From Ectobius pallidus (Eukaryota; Arthropoda; Insecta; Blattodea; Ectobiidae), in contig CAXKWD010000004.1 of NCBI GenBank assembly GCA_964059195.1, positions 125,212,043-125,276,042 on the forward strand: a stretch of DNA of 64,000 bases, read 5' to 3'. Made by a program: the position numbers and the translations under genes. Positions 33,160 to 45,108 of the stretch are shown piece after piece (the stretch's first letter is position 1; every line of letters starts with the position of its first letter). The notes below the pieces were generated by a model, which worked only from the letters and a program-made list of their open reading frames with translations, made no database searches and was not told the DNA's origin.

Positions 33160-34030
33160 AAAAAATCCAAACAATAAAAAATAAAAAAATCAAAGATCCA
33201 AAATTTAAAAAATCCAAAATTCCAAAATTAAAAAATCAAAGATCCAAAATTAAAAAGTAGAAAATCCAAAATAAAAAAAATAAAAAACCCAAAATAAAAA
33301 ATCCAAGTATCCAAAATTTAAAAAATAAAAAATCCAAAATTTAAAAATAAAAAATTAAAAAATCCAAAAATTAAATATCTAAAAATATAAAATAAAAAAA
33401 ACGAAAAAACAAAATTAAAAATCCAAAAAATAAAAAATTCAAAGAATCAAAATTTAAAAATCCAAAATAAAAATCCAAAGATCCAAAAATAAAAAATTAA
33501 AAAAATCCAAAAATTAAAAAATCAAAAATTAAAAATTAAAAACCCAAAATTAAAAATTGAAAAATCTAAAATCCAAAATTAAAAAAATCAATAATCCAAA
33601 ATTAAGAAAACAAAAAAATACAAATTTCAAAGATCCAAAATTTAAAAAATCCAAAATAAAAGAATAAAAAATTCAAAAATTCAAAGATCCAAAATTTAAA
33701 ATACCAAAAATTTAAAAAATAAAAAATCCAAAATTAAAAACTCCAAGTTTCCAAAATTTTAAAAAACAAAATTAAAAATTCCAAAAATCCAAAATTTAAT
33801 AAATAATAAAATCCATAATTTAAAAATCCAATAATCCGAAATTTAAAATATAAAAAATAAATAAAAATTCAAAGATCGAAAATTTTATAAATCCAAAGTT
33901 CAAAATTCAAAGATCCAAAATTAAAAAAATCCAATATTAAAAAGTCCGAAAACCCAATATTAAAAAGTCCAATAATGCAAAATTGAAAAAAAATTAATAA
34001 TAAGAAATTGAAAAAATTAAAATTAAAACA
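33160..34030. repeat. A-rich, almost G-free degenerate tandem repeat
   Basis: About 0.87 kb is built from imperfect blocks of the aaaatccaaaatt type, with variants such as caaagatccaaaa. The + strand contains very few G bases. Read on the minus strand it gives low-complexity Phe/Ile/Leu/Asn frames (for example within 33869-34099), which I do not regard as genes. Confidence 0.85.
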
Positions 34031-34622
34031 AGTTTCACTATTTTCGCGTGGCGTTCCACGCACACTTTTTTTTTTCACCGATGAAAATAAACAAAACACG
34101 CAGCGGAAGCCAACTGTCAGATGAAAACGTGAAATGTGAACTTAAGATTGGCCGCTGCACAAACATTGATTCCGGATGTTGAAAAACTAGTGCATCAAAA
34201 GAGACAAAACAAATCAAGAAAATTAGCTTCCACTAGTGAGTGATTTTGTAGCGTGAAATGCTTTATTTGAGCTGTTCATTAATACTGCTGTATTCCATGG
34301 AGATTATAGTTTATCTGAATTTTGTTTGGAATATAACTTTGGTATTAGTATTTTTGTTTAATAATATAAATGTGGAGGTGTGTCATTTAAAGGAATGAGT
34401 CTAGATTTTCTTTTCATTTCACAGAACTTGTGGCATTACAATTTAATTATTATAAAATTGAATAAAATCAGGGACTTTTCAACTATGTTCAAAACTACAG
34501 AATTAATTTGTGAGTATTATTTTGGTAGGAATATATTGTACATTATTTGCATTGTTGCAAACATCAAGACTTCACGAATGTTCTTTGTAGAAAACATAAG
34601 TAAATGATAATTAAATAATAAT
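34031..34622. other. Unassigned sequence
   Basis: I see no recognised gene. A 75-codon frame at 34380-34607 shows no domain. Confidence 0.4.
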
Positions 34623-34630
34623 GTAATAAC

Positions 34631-35679
34631 TAGGGCCCGGATTTGTATGTAAAAAATATGTTTTTTTTTCCTGATGCGTACATTCCTAAAACAGAGTTTA
34701 ATATCCAAATCGAGGTCCGACAAGCGCAAATTCCAAATTTTATTTCACATAAAAACACATATTTTACAAAAACAATTATGTGAATAAATATTTACGATAT
34801 TTTCTCCATAAATACATATTTTAGAACTTTTCCTGATTTTTTATGTAATATTTTTCCTGATGCTCATATCAAGGTCCGACAACCGCAAATTCCAAATTTT
34901 ATTTTACATAAAAACACATGTTTTACAAAAAAGTTATGTGAATAAATATTTTCGATGTATTCTCAATAAATAAATATTTTAATACTTTTCCTCATTCTCT
35001 TTTAACGTTTTACAACAAAAATTTGTGTCTCGAAAAAATTCAACACAAATGCTTAACTTGCACTGAGGTGAGAGTGATTCATTTGCACTTGCCTACCGGG
35101 GAAGAATTGAACCCAATCTCAACATTGCGTAATTCAGTTAAAGAAATACAATATGTTGAAAGGCAACTTTACACTATCTCAGGTTCGAAAATAGAAGTTC
35201 TAAGAACAAAATTTAAAGGTATGTTTGAGAAAAATGATGGCTACCAAACCCTCTGCAAAGTCGCTCAAGTTTTGGAAGGCCAAAACATAAGTGAACTTGA
35301 TCGTGTGTGTGGTAGTGATATACCCCTCTTCAAATATGCAAGGTTAAAGTCGTGTGATGTAGAACGTTCCTTTTCTCAATATAAGGCATTATTCTCGGAA
35401 AATAGGCAAGGATTTGTGATCCATAATCTGGAGATGACATTAATTGTTGTGCACTGCAATTCCAGCTAGCATTTTACATATGATGTTCAGCTCCAATTGG
35501 TGAATTTCATTATAATTTGTTCTAGTAAGTTACGAACATTCTGGTGTTTTTGTTTCTTTTCAGATTTTGTTTTTAGTTTTAGCACATATTTTCAAAATTT
35601 TAGCACATATTTTTAACATTTTTAGCACATAAAAAATAAATATTTTGAAGTTTTTTAGCACATAAAAATCCGGGTCCTA
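34631..35679 (+). mobile_element. hAT element with transposase C-terminus and perfect 8-bp TSD
   Basis: The ends tagggcccggattt (34631) and aaatccgggtccta (ending 35679) are inverted repeats. The target duplication gtaataac is at 34623-34630 and 35680-35687. The subterminal sequence has an internal tandem repeat (34662-34850 and 34851-35003, both with ggtccgaca and aattccaaatttta), and the right end repeats ttttagcacat. At 1049 bp it is too short for a complete hAT transposase, so it is non-autonomous. Confidence 0.93.
35023..35469 (+). pseudogene. hAT transposase C-terminal fragment
   Basis: The last part, from about residue 100 to 146 of the 148-codon frame, reads FKYARLKSCDVERSFSQYK and then FSENR and IVVHCN. 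This is the dimerisation block at the C-terminus of hAT transposases (consensus YAPLxSxDVERxFSxYK). The catalytic part of the transposase is missing. The frame begins within the element at an arbitrary ATG, so this is a remnant and not a separate gene. Confidence 0.8.
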
Positions 35680-35687
35680 GTAATAAC

Positions 35688-36694
35688 ACATTTATACAAC
35701 AACCATCTGTTGATATTCCAATATAATTTGTGAATTTCAAAAGCCTAATGAGCATGCAACCACTGAACTCAAGAGGGGTAGTATACCACGCGGTGTGTGC
35801 ACACTAAATGATTCTAGCGTGCAAAGGGTAAGCTTGCACTTACTGCTGTACTCATTGTGCAACGAGTTGGTGGCTGCTGATATAGACTATTTAAAATTCA
35901 TAAAAGTTACTAAGCGTTCCAGGTTGCCTTAATTAAAACCAATAACGTTTTCCAAAATATTTTTAAACACTAGCATTGTTAAAGACTAAACCCTTCACTA
36001 TTTCATGCCCTGAAGATGTTGTAGCACCGAATGGCGTAGGCATGCAAGCCTAAAAAGAAAAATACAAGCTTGAGCAAATAGATATTTCAGGAGGAAAATG
36101 CAATTCGAATTAAATTTGTTTGAGAATGTTGCTATAAAACTATTGCGAGTTTCTGAAGAGATATTCCGGGTCTGTTCTCTTGTCAAATCTACAAGGTTTT
36201 AATTTCCTCTTGAAACAGATTTAACTTCATCTCCACGTATGCACTTCTTTTGCTTAGAACGAAGCTTGGATATTGTTTGAACAGACATTGAATCCTACAT
36301 CACGATCAATTGGTCACCACAAAGTCTTCTAATAACATCTGCATACGTCATTGAAGGATATGCTGACAAAACTACGACTTGACCCACGTATAATCTTTTA
36401 TTTTTATAAGTAGACCTATATGCTATAAGTAGACTGCTTCTAAGCGATTAAGATCAATTTCTCTAATGATGTAACCGTCAAGTGCTCTGAGAGAAAAGCG
36501 TATGCATTCAGGTCTAACGAATTGAATTCTGTTTATTTATGGCCAATCTATTTCTTATGATTCTGAAGTTTTTTGTACTTAGGCCTACTCCTTCCTGCTT
36601 TATCAACTTAAGACTTCTACTAATGAATTTAATTTAATTGCAGGTTTTGTGTTTTCTCTCATTGAAGAAGTGTATATTTTGTTCCATAGAGGAA
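35688..36694. other. Unassigned sequence
   Basis: I recognise no gene or repeat here. Confidence 0.4.
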
Positions 36695-36765
36695 AATTTG
36701 TTCTGTGCGGGAATCGAATCCGGGGTTTCAGCCAAGACTACTCGACACCCACAGGACCTATCTAA
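36695..36765 (-). mobile_element. Possible SINE head remnant
   Basis: On the minus strand a good box B (gattcgattccc, near 36716) is present, but the upstream box A is poor. Confidence 0.3.
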
Positions 36766-36789
36766 TCCAATACAAATATTCCTCTAGAC

Positions 36790-37086
36790 CAGCGATTCTC
36801 AACCTATGGTCCGCACAGATGGTGCAGATGGTCCGCAGACAGAATTAAAGAATATCATAAAGCAAGTGGAAAGTAAAGAAGTAAAAGAGTCGGAATCAGC
36901 TGATGATGATAGGAAGACCCATTGAAATGATCATACTGGGTAAATATATCTTTTAGTGAAGTTAGTGTGTATATTTCCGATCTCAATCTTGCTACAGAAG
37001 TAACATTTTTTCACATATTTCGTTATAATGACCTATAATTAATACCCCAAATATTAAGAATAAAGGCCTTCTTTTGAGAAACACTG
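36790..37086. mobile_element. hAT MITE with perfect 8-bp TSD
   Basis: The ends cagcgattctcaa and ttgagaaacactg are inverted repeats. The target duplication ctctagac is at 36782-36789 and 37087-37094. It is 297 bp with no ORF. It is related to 60500-60753. Confidence 0.93.
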
Positions 37087-37177
37087 CTCTAGACCATATC
37101 GACCTCGCTGCAGATGTTCGAAAATCTTGGTTCCATCCCCGCCCAGGACAAATATCAGACATATCATATATGCTAAT

Positions 37178-37291
37178 CACCTTAGCGGTATCATCCGGCC
37201 TAGTGTCCCTCGGTCGGGCCGTGGGCCTCCCCCCCCCCAAGGCTCTGTCCCAGAGCAGGACCGGCCTCCGGGCCGAACACTTCATCATCAT
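37178..37291 (+). mobile_element. SINE (family 4) 3' part
   Basis: It shares the 3' segment gcaggaccggcctccgggcc and the cacttcatcatcat tail with the minus-strand SINE at 18195. A duplication of atatgctaatca flanks it (about 37166-37177 and 37290-37301). Confidence 0.7.
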
Positions 37292-37301
37292 ATGCTAATC
37301 A

Positions 37302-37654
37302 GGAAGAGTTTAGGATTGGACATATTGTTTCTCTTTTTATTTCTCTGACAGATGACTGTTTTTAAATCCTTGAATACACATGTTGTAAGTTTAATTTGCT
37401 GTATATGAACGGGAAGCTTATATGTTTTACTACGTTTCTTTGTGCCTCATCTTTGTCTTTTTACCGTATGATGAAGGTTGAAGGGATAATCCATTGCCTT
37501 GAAAAGGATACTAGAAGAGGCAAGAGTCGAGAGGTCCACACCTTAGCATATTAGCCTTTTTCATTATAGTGCCATAAATCAACAAAACAGAAAAATGGTA
37601 GTAAATTTGTTAAATAAACTGTAGTAAGATTCACATTCAGTTATTCTTTCTTCT
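37302..37654. other. Unassigned sequence
   Basis: I see nothing recognisable in this stretch. Confidence 0.4.
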
Positions 37655-38174
37655 GGGGGGGACATACAGGTTTGGGTGCTGAGAAATAGGTGACATTCAT
37701 TATTTTTTTTTTTCTCAGCAATGAATTGCTCTGTTACCCTGTAATGTGACATACTCTTTATTGACTACATACTATTTTCAGAATTAATTAAACTGTTCCA
37801 GTCACGGGTAATTGTCGTTACCAAATGGTAGCCACGTTTCGTACACTGAAATGCAGTTTTCGTGTTAATTTCTACAAATGTTAATATTTTTGAGTGACTC
37901 TTTTTTCTATGTATTTTAAATATCATATGAACAACAGCATGTAAAATCTTCGGAATGTCTACAATATAAATTTAAAAAATCCATGAAGAGTGATTCTTTT
38001 ACATTTTCTTCTACATTAAAATATTTAAAAAATTAACTATTAATGTTAAATCAATGATTGTAGATAGTGTTGTTCATACGTTTTTAACGAAAAGATAGAA
38101 AAAGAATCACTCAAATATTGATATTTCTTGATATATTGGAAATTATCAAGGAAACGGCATTTAAGCACGAAACA

Positions 38175-39162
38175 TAGAGGTGTACATATTCTGATTTTAG
38201 CTTGCCTGCCCCTTTGAAATTATGCAACCAGTCACAGCTTTTAACTTGCTTGACTTGAAAGCAAGCCAGATTACAACGATGATAAGAAATACTGTCGCTA
38301 TGAGTCACAAGCTCTTCATAACTTGGTGGGTTGCACAGGACCTAAGGAAACTGCAAGGCCTGGCGGAAAGAATATGAAACTGGGTATAGCAGTGCACTGG
38401 TAAGTCGTGCAGTTACGTAGTTGAGGAACTTCAGATGTATTTAGAGAATTTTACCCTGAAAGAAGCCGAGGAGAAACTAAAATGTGGACAGTTTGAATTA
38501 ATTATCAATGAACAAAGGTACTAGTCCGGCATGGGAAAAATTTTCAAACATTTTCGAGAAAACATCATAAAATCATTAATAACAATAACAAAAATCCCTT
38601 TAGGCAAGCCTACAAGCTGAGGTAGATTTCGAAGTGCTTTTGTTTTAATTTACTGTCGCTGCGTAGCACTCTTCTTCTTTAGCCTTGGCATGACAAACCC
38701 GCAATAATAACTGCAAAAAAGAGGAAAGAGAACCTTTTAAAACATTCAAATCTCGCCTTATATGAGAACTATCAAGAAACTAGTTATTGATTTAAAGAGT
38801 ACTCATCAAGAGCTTTTCAACGATACCCCACAAGACGTAGTTTAGAAAATTTCGAATTTCCATCCCCATACCCCCACCCCACTCGTACTCCCAAAACCCC
38901 CGAATCGTTGGTGTCACTGTGAACTCCATAAGGAGTACTCTAATTCATTCAATCAAAGTTTCCCTCTATACTTCATAGGGGCCAAGATATAAATGTTTTA
39001 AAATTTCAACCCCCTCCCCCGACCACCCCCTTAGGCCAATTTTGCTCATTAACGAACTTGTCTGAACTATTGGGCCTAGAAATAACATAATAAAATTTGA
39101 TTCAAATATCTTGAAAATTACGGCCGCTAGCGTGTAAAGATATATATGCATGTATATACGCG

Positions 39163-39208
<46 letters not shown>

Positions 39209-40499
39209 CGTATAGTGTATATAAATATAAATATCACAATTTTTAGGTAGATTTCGAAGAAAAACCTACCTATTGCAATGGATACCATGTCATGATTTTC
39301 GAAAAATTCTTTCATATCTTTACGTTTCATGCTCCCCTAAGTACGAAACCACCGCCCGTTCAAAAAAAAAAATTGTGATATTTATATATATACATCTTTA
39401 CACGATAGCGGCCGTAATTTTGAAGATATTTGAACCAAATTTTATTATGTTATTTCTAGGCCCAATAGTTCGGACAAGTTCGTTAATGGGCAAAATTTGC
39501 CCAAGGGGGTGGTCGGGGGAGAGGGTTGAAATTTTAAAACATTTATATCTCGGCCCCTATGAAGTATAGAGGGAAACTTTGTTTGAATAAATTAGAGTAC
39601 TCCCTATGGAGTTCACAGTGACACCAACGATTCGGGGGTTCGAGTGAGGGTGGGGGTGGGGGTGGGGGGATGAAAATTCGAAACTTTTGAAACCACGTCT
39701 TGTGGAGTATCGTTGAAAAGCTCTTGATGAGTACTCTACAAATCAATAAATAGTTTCTTGATAGCTCTCATATGACGCGAGATTTTAATGTTTGAAAATA
39801 ATAACACTTAAAAGAATTATTATAATATAATTTTGTCTTGTTTAGCGGCTTTGCTAATTTTATTCATTGCTAATCTTGCGCATGGCCTCCCAGAATATTA
39901 TATTCTATTCTTGTTGTCAAAACAAATGATTGTAGGCTCTTCCTCTTTACCGAATTCAGTTCTTATTACTGCAGGTTTGCCATGCCAAGGCTAAAGAAGA
40001 AGAGTGCTATGCAGCAACAATAAATTAAACCAAAAGCACTTCGAAATCTACCTCCGCCTGTAGGCCTGCCTAAAGGGATTTTTTTAACAGGCGGTGGATT
40101 CGTACTTAGGGAGGCATGAAACGTAACGATATAAACGAATTTTTTGAAAGTCATTAGGTAGATTTTTCTTCGAAATCTACCTAATAATAAAAATAATAAT
40201 TGTGTTAAGACGCTAAAACGATTTTTAATACTTTATCCACCTTTTATTTATCTGCATGGTGAATTTCTTCTACCAGCATGTAGAAAAGCAAGAAAGTATT
40301 ATCTACACTCAGCAACTACAGTTGTTTAGCTGATAGGAATGTCGCAAGCTTAGGCTATTCTGACTTGCCTAGGCTGGGTTTGACCTGACCCATCAAGCTT
40401 ACAGAAACCTGCCTGCTTCCTAGCTATGACGCTGGCAACTTGCTTGCCTGGCGTTCAAGTGGGTTCGTGCAAGCTAAAATCGAGATTTGTACACCTCTG
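38175..40499. mobile_element. hAT-like element, enlarged copy with internal palindrome
   Basis: The ends tagaggtgtaca and tgtacacctctg are inverted repeats. The flanks acgaaaca (38167-38174) and tcgaaaca (40500-40507) match at 7 of 8 positions, as expected for a hAT. It resembles 30052-31474 at both ends. Its middle carries a long inverted repeat: 38591-39244 against 39361-40085, with a 116-bp spacer and about 166 bp of extra sequence in the second arm near 39796-39960. Confidence 0.8.
39167..39201. repeat. (AT)n microsatellite
   Basis: About 17 TA units lie inside the first arm of the palindrome. Confidence 0.85.
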
Positions 40500-40864
40500 T
40501 CGAAACATGGCTGCCATCTTGTAACGATAATTACCCGTAACTGTAATAGTTTGGTTAATTTTTAAAATAGTATGCAACTGTAGAAGTAGTTAATAAAGAG
40601 CATGTCAGATTACGAGGTTGTAGAGAAATTCATTGCTGAGAAAAGAACAATACATTTCACCTATTTCTCAGCTCCCAAACCTGTATGTCCCCCTTAATGA
40701 GCGCATTTCTTATGCCATACATCACCAAAACTAACATTGGTTTCCTTTAGAATAGGTTATCAACTACAAATTTGATTTTTCGTTCAGTAAGATTAATGGA
40801 TTAATGCACACACTAAGGTCTATTTTCACTTTACATAATCATCACTTGACTGTACAAACACATA

Positions 40865-41284
40865 GTTTACATGCAGGATTCAGATCTATGTGATTCCTTT
40901 TGAGATCGTCATGTAAACGCGGTCCGGAATGAATTTTCAATCCGATCATCTACAAGTGGTGGAACGGATCGTATTCAGGTTGAATTCAATTCCCTGTAAA
41001 CGCTAGCGAAATTGATCGTTGAAATAGAGCGCATACACGATCGTTCGTTTTTTAATAAAAAAAACTTACACACACTAAGTTTATAGAATATTAATATTAT
41101 CTTACTATTTTATTCCATAATTTAATCACGGAAATAAACACGGCGGTTGTTTACCCAGGTTGGCCTCACAAATAGCCATACACAACCAATTTTCCAGTAC
41201 AAAAAACTCAACTTGCCATGTAAACAGGAAATGCATTTAGTTGGGTTCGGATCCAGATAGATTTCAATCCAGTATGTAAACATA
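40865..41284. mobile_element. Possible TIR element rich in gtaaac motifs
   Basis: The start (tagtttacatgcaggattcag) mirrors the end (tcaatccagtatgtaaacata) with mismatches. Further tgtaaac motifs occur inside (near 40912, 41012 and 41219). There is no ORF and no confirmed TSD. Confidence 0.45.
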
Positions 41285-41649
41285 ATAGGCCTAACAGTTA
41301 TCGAGTTAAACCACACTCCCCATGGAAAGAACGAATAGCATGGCAAGAATTGGATTTTTTGTAGTTATAGGCTACATAATCCTTAGGCCTATACGGTAAA
41401 AGCTTAATTGTTTGGGGGGCCCCAAAGTCGGCGCCCATGATGGTAGGCCTCTCTGTTTTCCCATTCTGAAGCTGGAGGACTGATTTATGACAGATATTAT
41501 AAGCTGTCGAAGCGGCAACTGTAGGCTACTCTCCAATGTCTAAACAGAATTTAGGCTTGTAAGCTTTGGAATCCAGTAAAAAATTGCGCACAATGAGTAA
41601 ACTGATCTTAATATAATTATAGGATCAGAGATTTTCTTGGAGCTCATTA
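41285..41649. other. Unassigned sequence
   Basis: I see no recognised feature here. Confidence 0.4.
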
Positions 41650-41818
41650 TTAATGGTGGTTTTGCGGGTTATAAACCGAATAAATTGCTATAAAAACAAG
41701 CTTTCGGCCCCTGCCAATCAGCGAAGTTCCGTGAGGAAGGCCGCAGGAATGGCATCGTCCGAAAGCTTGATATTTTTTTAGAGAATTTCATACGGTTTAT
41801 AACCCGCAAACCAAATTA
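41650..41818. mobile_element. Foldback MITE
   Basis: The arms ggttttgcgggttataaacc (about 41655) and ggtttataacccgcaaacc (ending about 41813) are inverted repeats. The inner caagctttcgg and ccgaaagcttg are also inverted. It is about 165 bp and has no coding content. Confidence 0.65.
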
Positions 41819-43077
41819 TCTTTATCATTTTAAATGTGAAACTATTTCACCAAGATAGAATAAAACAAGAATTTTACTTCAATACAAATTTAGAATTCCT
41901 CTAAAGATGTCATGTTGCTTCATCTGGAAGAAGCTTGTTTGGTTGTAGTCTAATTGTCTGCATATGTGAAATATTCAGGCCACTTTTTTATATCAGATCG
42001 TAAGCCACAAAGTGTTGGATAGGAGCTACTAAGAGGTGGAGCTGTAAGGTTTCAGGTGAAAAAGAAGGGTGAAGGGAGGGGTTAGAAATGCGTGCTTTGT
42101 TGGGAGTTGTCGTGCGTTCAGAACACGCGAAGATATGAGTCTATTATGACTGTAGGACACTACGCCGAAGCTGGGTAAAGTAGCGTTTACTGTATGGCGA
42201 TAGCAACGTTAGATAGCCTACTGAAAACAGATCACGGAAAGGACAAGTTGGAATCACAAGTTCGCCGTCCTACTCTTTATACTTTCATATTACTATGCGT
42301 GAGATATTCCGTCTTTTTTTCTTACCCACGGCAGATAAAAGATAAGAACTAGTAGACCACGCAAACCCTGTGGATTCATGTGTGTGATAGCACGGAAGGA
42401 TATTAGTTCTTCCCCCTCCTTGCTGCTTTTATTTCTATTTCGCTTCTCTTCTTTTTGTGTGTATGCTCAACAATCTGATACTAACAATGTTTGGGAACCT
42501 TCAAATCATAAAATGCCGCATTCATGTAGGCAGAACTCGTAGTATAATGATACTGGAATAGATACTCTGAATCATGTCGTTATTGTATGTTTAATTAATG
42601 GGGAATGAATCTCTATTTTCGTTACGCATTTCAGCCAAACGGAAAGTAATTATTATTGCATATTAAATGTACTGTCATTAGCAATACCGGAAGTTCATGA
42701 TAAATTGTACCTGAAAGTAATGTTTTAAACGAGGCTAAATGGCAATGGGATTCTGTCAGCCACACAGAAACGCTCTTAGAATGTAGTCTTATATAATTCT
42801 TATAGGATGATAACGCTAATTGCCGCTTACTTGTCAAGAGTCAGTTTTCAGTACTGCAAAGACTTAATTCCCCCATGTTCAAAATTACCAAAAACGTTTG
42901 TAAAGCAAACATCGTAGTAATATATTTGTTTCATCATGAGAAGTCTAAAGTCAATACTGATATTGAAATAAATTTTAAGCAATTGTTATTTTTTTTACAA
43001 TTTTGGGAGAAATTGAACGCTTTCCTTTTTATAATTAAGGAATCGCGCACAATGTGCATTATCTTAACCTACCCAGT
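41819..43077. other. Unassigned sequence
   Basis: I see no recognised gene, RNA or element ends. Confidence 0.4.
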
Positions 43078-43194
43078 CCTGAACCCGGGAAAGGGATTTT
43101 TCACTACTGAAAAATCCCCGACCCGGCCGGGAATCGAACCCGGGCCGCCGGAGTGGAAGGCAGGCGCGCTACCGACTCCCCCACGGCGACGGAC
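43078..43194 (-). mobile_element. Short tRNA-derived SINE
   Basis: On the minus strand it has box A-like gagtcggtagcg (near 43180) and a perfect box B ggttcgattcc (near 43141). After the head, an 11-bp hairpin (gggatttttca paired with tgaaaaatccc, 43093-43119) closes the body. The tRNA-like acceptor ends do not pair. Confidence 0.75.
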
Positions 43195-44107
43195 AACGCT
43201 TTCCTTTTTAATAAATGGATGAAATGGGCGTCTGAGTAATAAAAATATTGAATTTTGTTGTTTTTAAACATTGTGGTATCATAAGTCATTACTTTAAATA
43301 TTAAAGCCTACAACATGCGCGTAACTTCAAAATTTTGACTGTCTTCTTGATGTGAAAAATAATTACGAATTCTTATGTTGAAATGTTTACAGTTTTAAAA
43401 TTTAAGTTGACCATATTTCTTGGAGTCGAAGCTGGGATCTATTGAGTAACCCCGAAATACATAAATATAGAGTACCTTTTTCTACATTATTAAATCTTGC
43501 CAAGAAGTAAATAAAATACACCAAATGATAATAAGCCACAGTTACTGTAAAAAAATACACTTAAGACCTAACGGTTATTACAACGCTTAGTCGGTACCTA
43601 CACACAGTTCATAATGTCCCCTAACTTCTGCGACGAATAAATTTGATTCAGGAGACAGCTGTATTTCAAATTAATGTCACCATTAGTATACCTATAAAAG
43701 TAGGAACTTTTGAGTTTTCTCAATTGTCCATGCCTTATTCATAAAAAGCACTCGCTCGACTGATGCATTTGCACCTGGAAGACGGAACACAAATTCCACA
43801 ATGCATAAAGATTTTTCTAAGACAACTGTTTTGAAGTAAACCGCTGGACATTTGTGCCCAAAGCACACATTTTAAAAATAAATCTAGTCCAATAATACCA
43901 ACTTCAGTGCAAGTATTATTGAAGCTTTCGAACTTGAACGCATCTTCAAATAGGGTGTGAACACATTTCATAATATGGCGCATTATGGTATGAAGTTTTT
44001 AAGATACTGAACTGAATTCATGACTGTCATTCCTAGAAAAATAAAAATTATGTTATGTTAAACCCCAAAATGTCATATTTCATTTGATTTATAAAAACTA
44101 TAACATT
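43195..44107. other. Unassigned sequence
   Basis: I recognise nothing here. The 82-codon minus-strand frame at 43735-43983 has no domain. Confidence 0.4.
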
Positions 44108-44111
44108 CAGG

Positions 44112-44183
44112 TGTCCCGGAAAAATCCAATGGGTACTTGAATCCAAAAATCGAAACTGTCCCGGCCAAATCGGGACGTCTGGT
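44112..44183. mobile_element. Possible very short hAT MITE
   Basis: The ends caggtgtcccgg and cgggacgtctg are near inverted repeats, and the middle repeats the gtcccgg/cgggac motif. The flanking 8-mers do not match well. Confidence 0.4.
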
Positions 44184-45108
44184 CACTTTATAAAACTACG
44201 ACAATAAAATGCATTGTTTAAAAAGTCTGTCCTCTACGTCATCTTAGCAAATAATCATTCTAATAATTTAACATTCATCTTCAGTATGAAATACAATCAG
44301 TGTTACATGTTTATGTTTGTTTTTGAAAATAAGCCAATGATGCTTCTTCTTCGACATGTCTCAACTTTGATGAAAGACTTGAGGTTTTCCTGGCGTTTGA
44401 TCTACCATACTGTTCTTGGGTTGCTAGTCGGTGAGCTAGCAATGCGAGAACAGTACATTCATGTCTCATCTTTGTTTCCTTATGGTAATTTGATATATCA
44501 TTTCACTAAGTCTATAGTCAAAGGCAGCGTTTTTTATTAATACAATTAACAAAGACAATGCACTGTTGAAATTACTAATATATCATCATATATTCAACGA
44601 AAACATAATTTCTTGACAATCAACAACGAAAAATGACTTTTGTGCAAGAATGGCCTATAGGCCTATTTCATTACAATAAAATATACCTTAATTGACATAT
44701 AGTAATTGTTAAAATATTGTGCGACATAAGATAATAATACTATTCATTTCAGAAAAATCAATGCCCTAGGTGATATAGGATCTATCCTTCACTATGAATT
44801 TATATTTTAATTGATAACATGTTTCATTTGAAGAGGATTTAGCAAGAACCGTCCCTGTCGCTTAGAACAATAAATATTTGTTTCAAGTCATCTTATAGAA
44901 GAACAGGCAGATCTTTAGTTAGCATAAAGACTTCTCTGCTATCCTCTTTCAGGCATAACACGACGAAATGACAGTTTATGCAAAAACGTACTCTGTCACT
45001 TCTTCTTTCTAAGTAGCTCTAGTCAGTTACAATAATTTATTTTAGGGAAATGTCTTCGCAAAAAAGGTTATTTCAACAATTCAAGCTATAATTATGTAAC
45101 TTACATGT
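44184..45108. other. Unassigned sequence
   Basis: A 108-codon + strand frame (44214-44540) has no recognisable domain, and I do not call it a gene. Confidence 0.4.

Larger units (their letters stand above)
37655..40693. mobile_element. Foldback element split by a hAT-like insertion
   Basis: Sequence 37655-37845 reappears inverted at 40499-40693 (ends gggggacatacaggtttggg). Sequence 37838-37880 pairs with the stretch just before 38174. When 38175-40499 is removed, the element becomes a continuous palindrome of about 720 bp centred near 38005, with arms of about 360 bp. There is no coding content. I could not establish its own TSD. Confidence 0.75.

Noticed and set aside
35023..35469. Domesticated host gene derived from a hAT transposase
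   Set aside because: It lies fully inside a hAT with perfect TIRs and TSD, lacks the catalytic domain and has no sign of host regulation.
44214..44540. 108-codon ORF as a host gene
   Set aside because: No domain, no neighbouring exon signal, and a composition similar to the AT-rich background.
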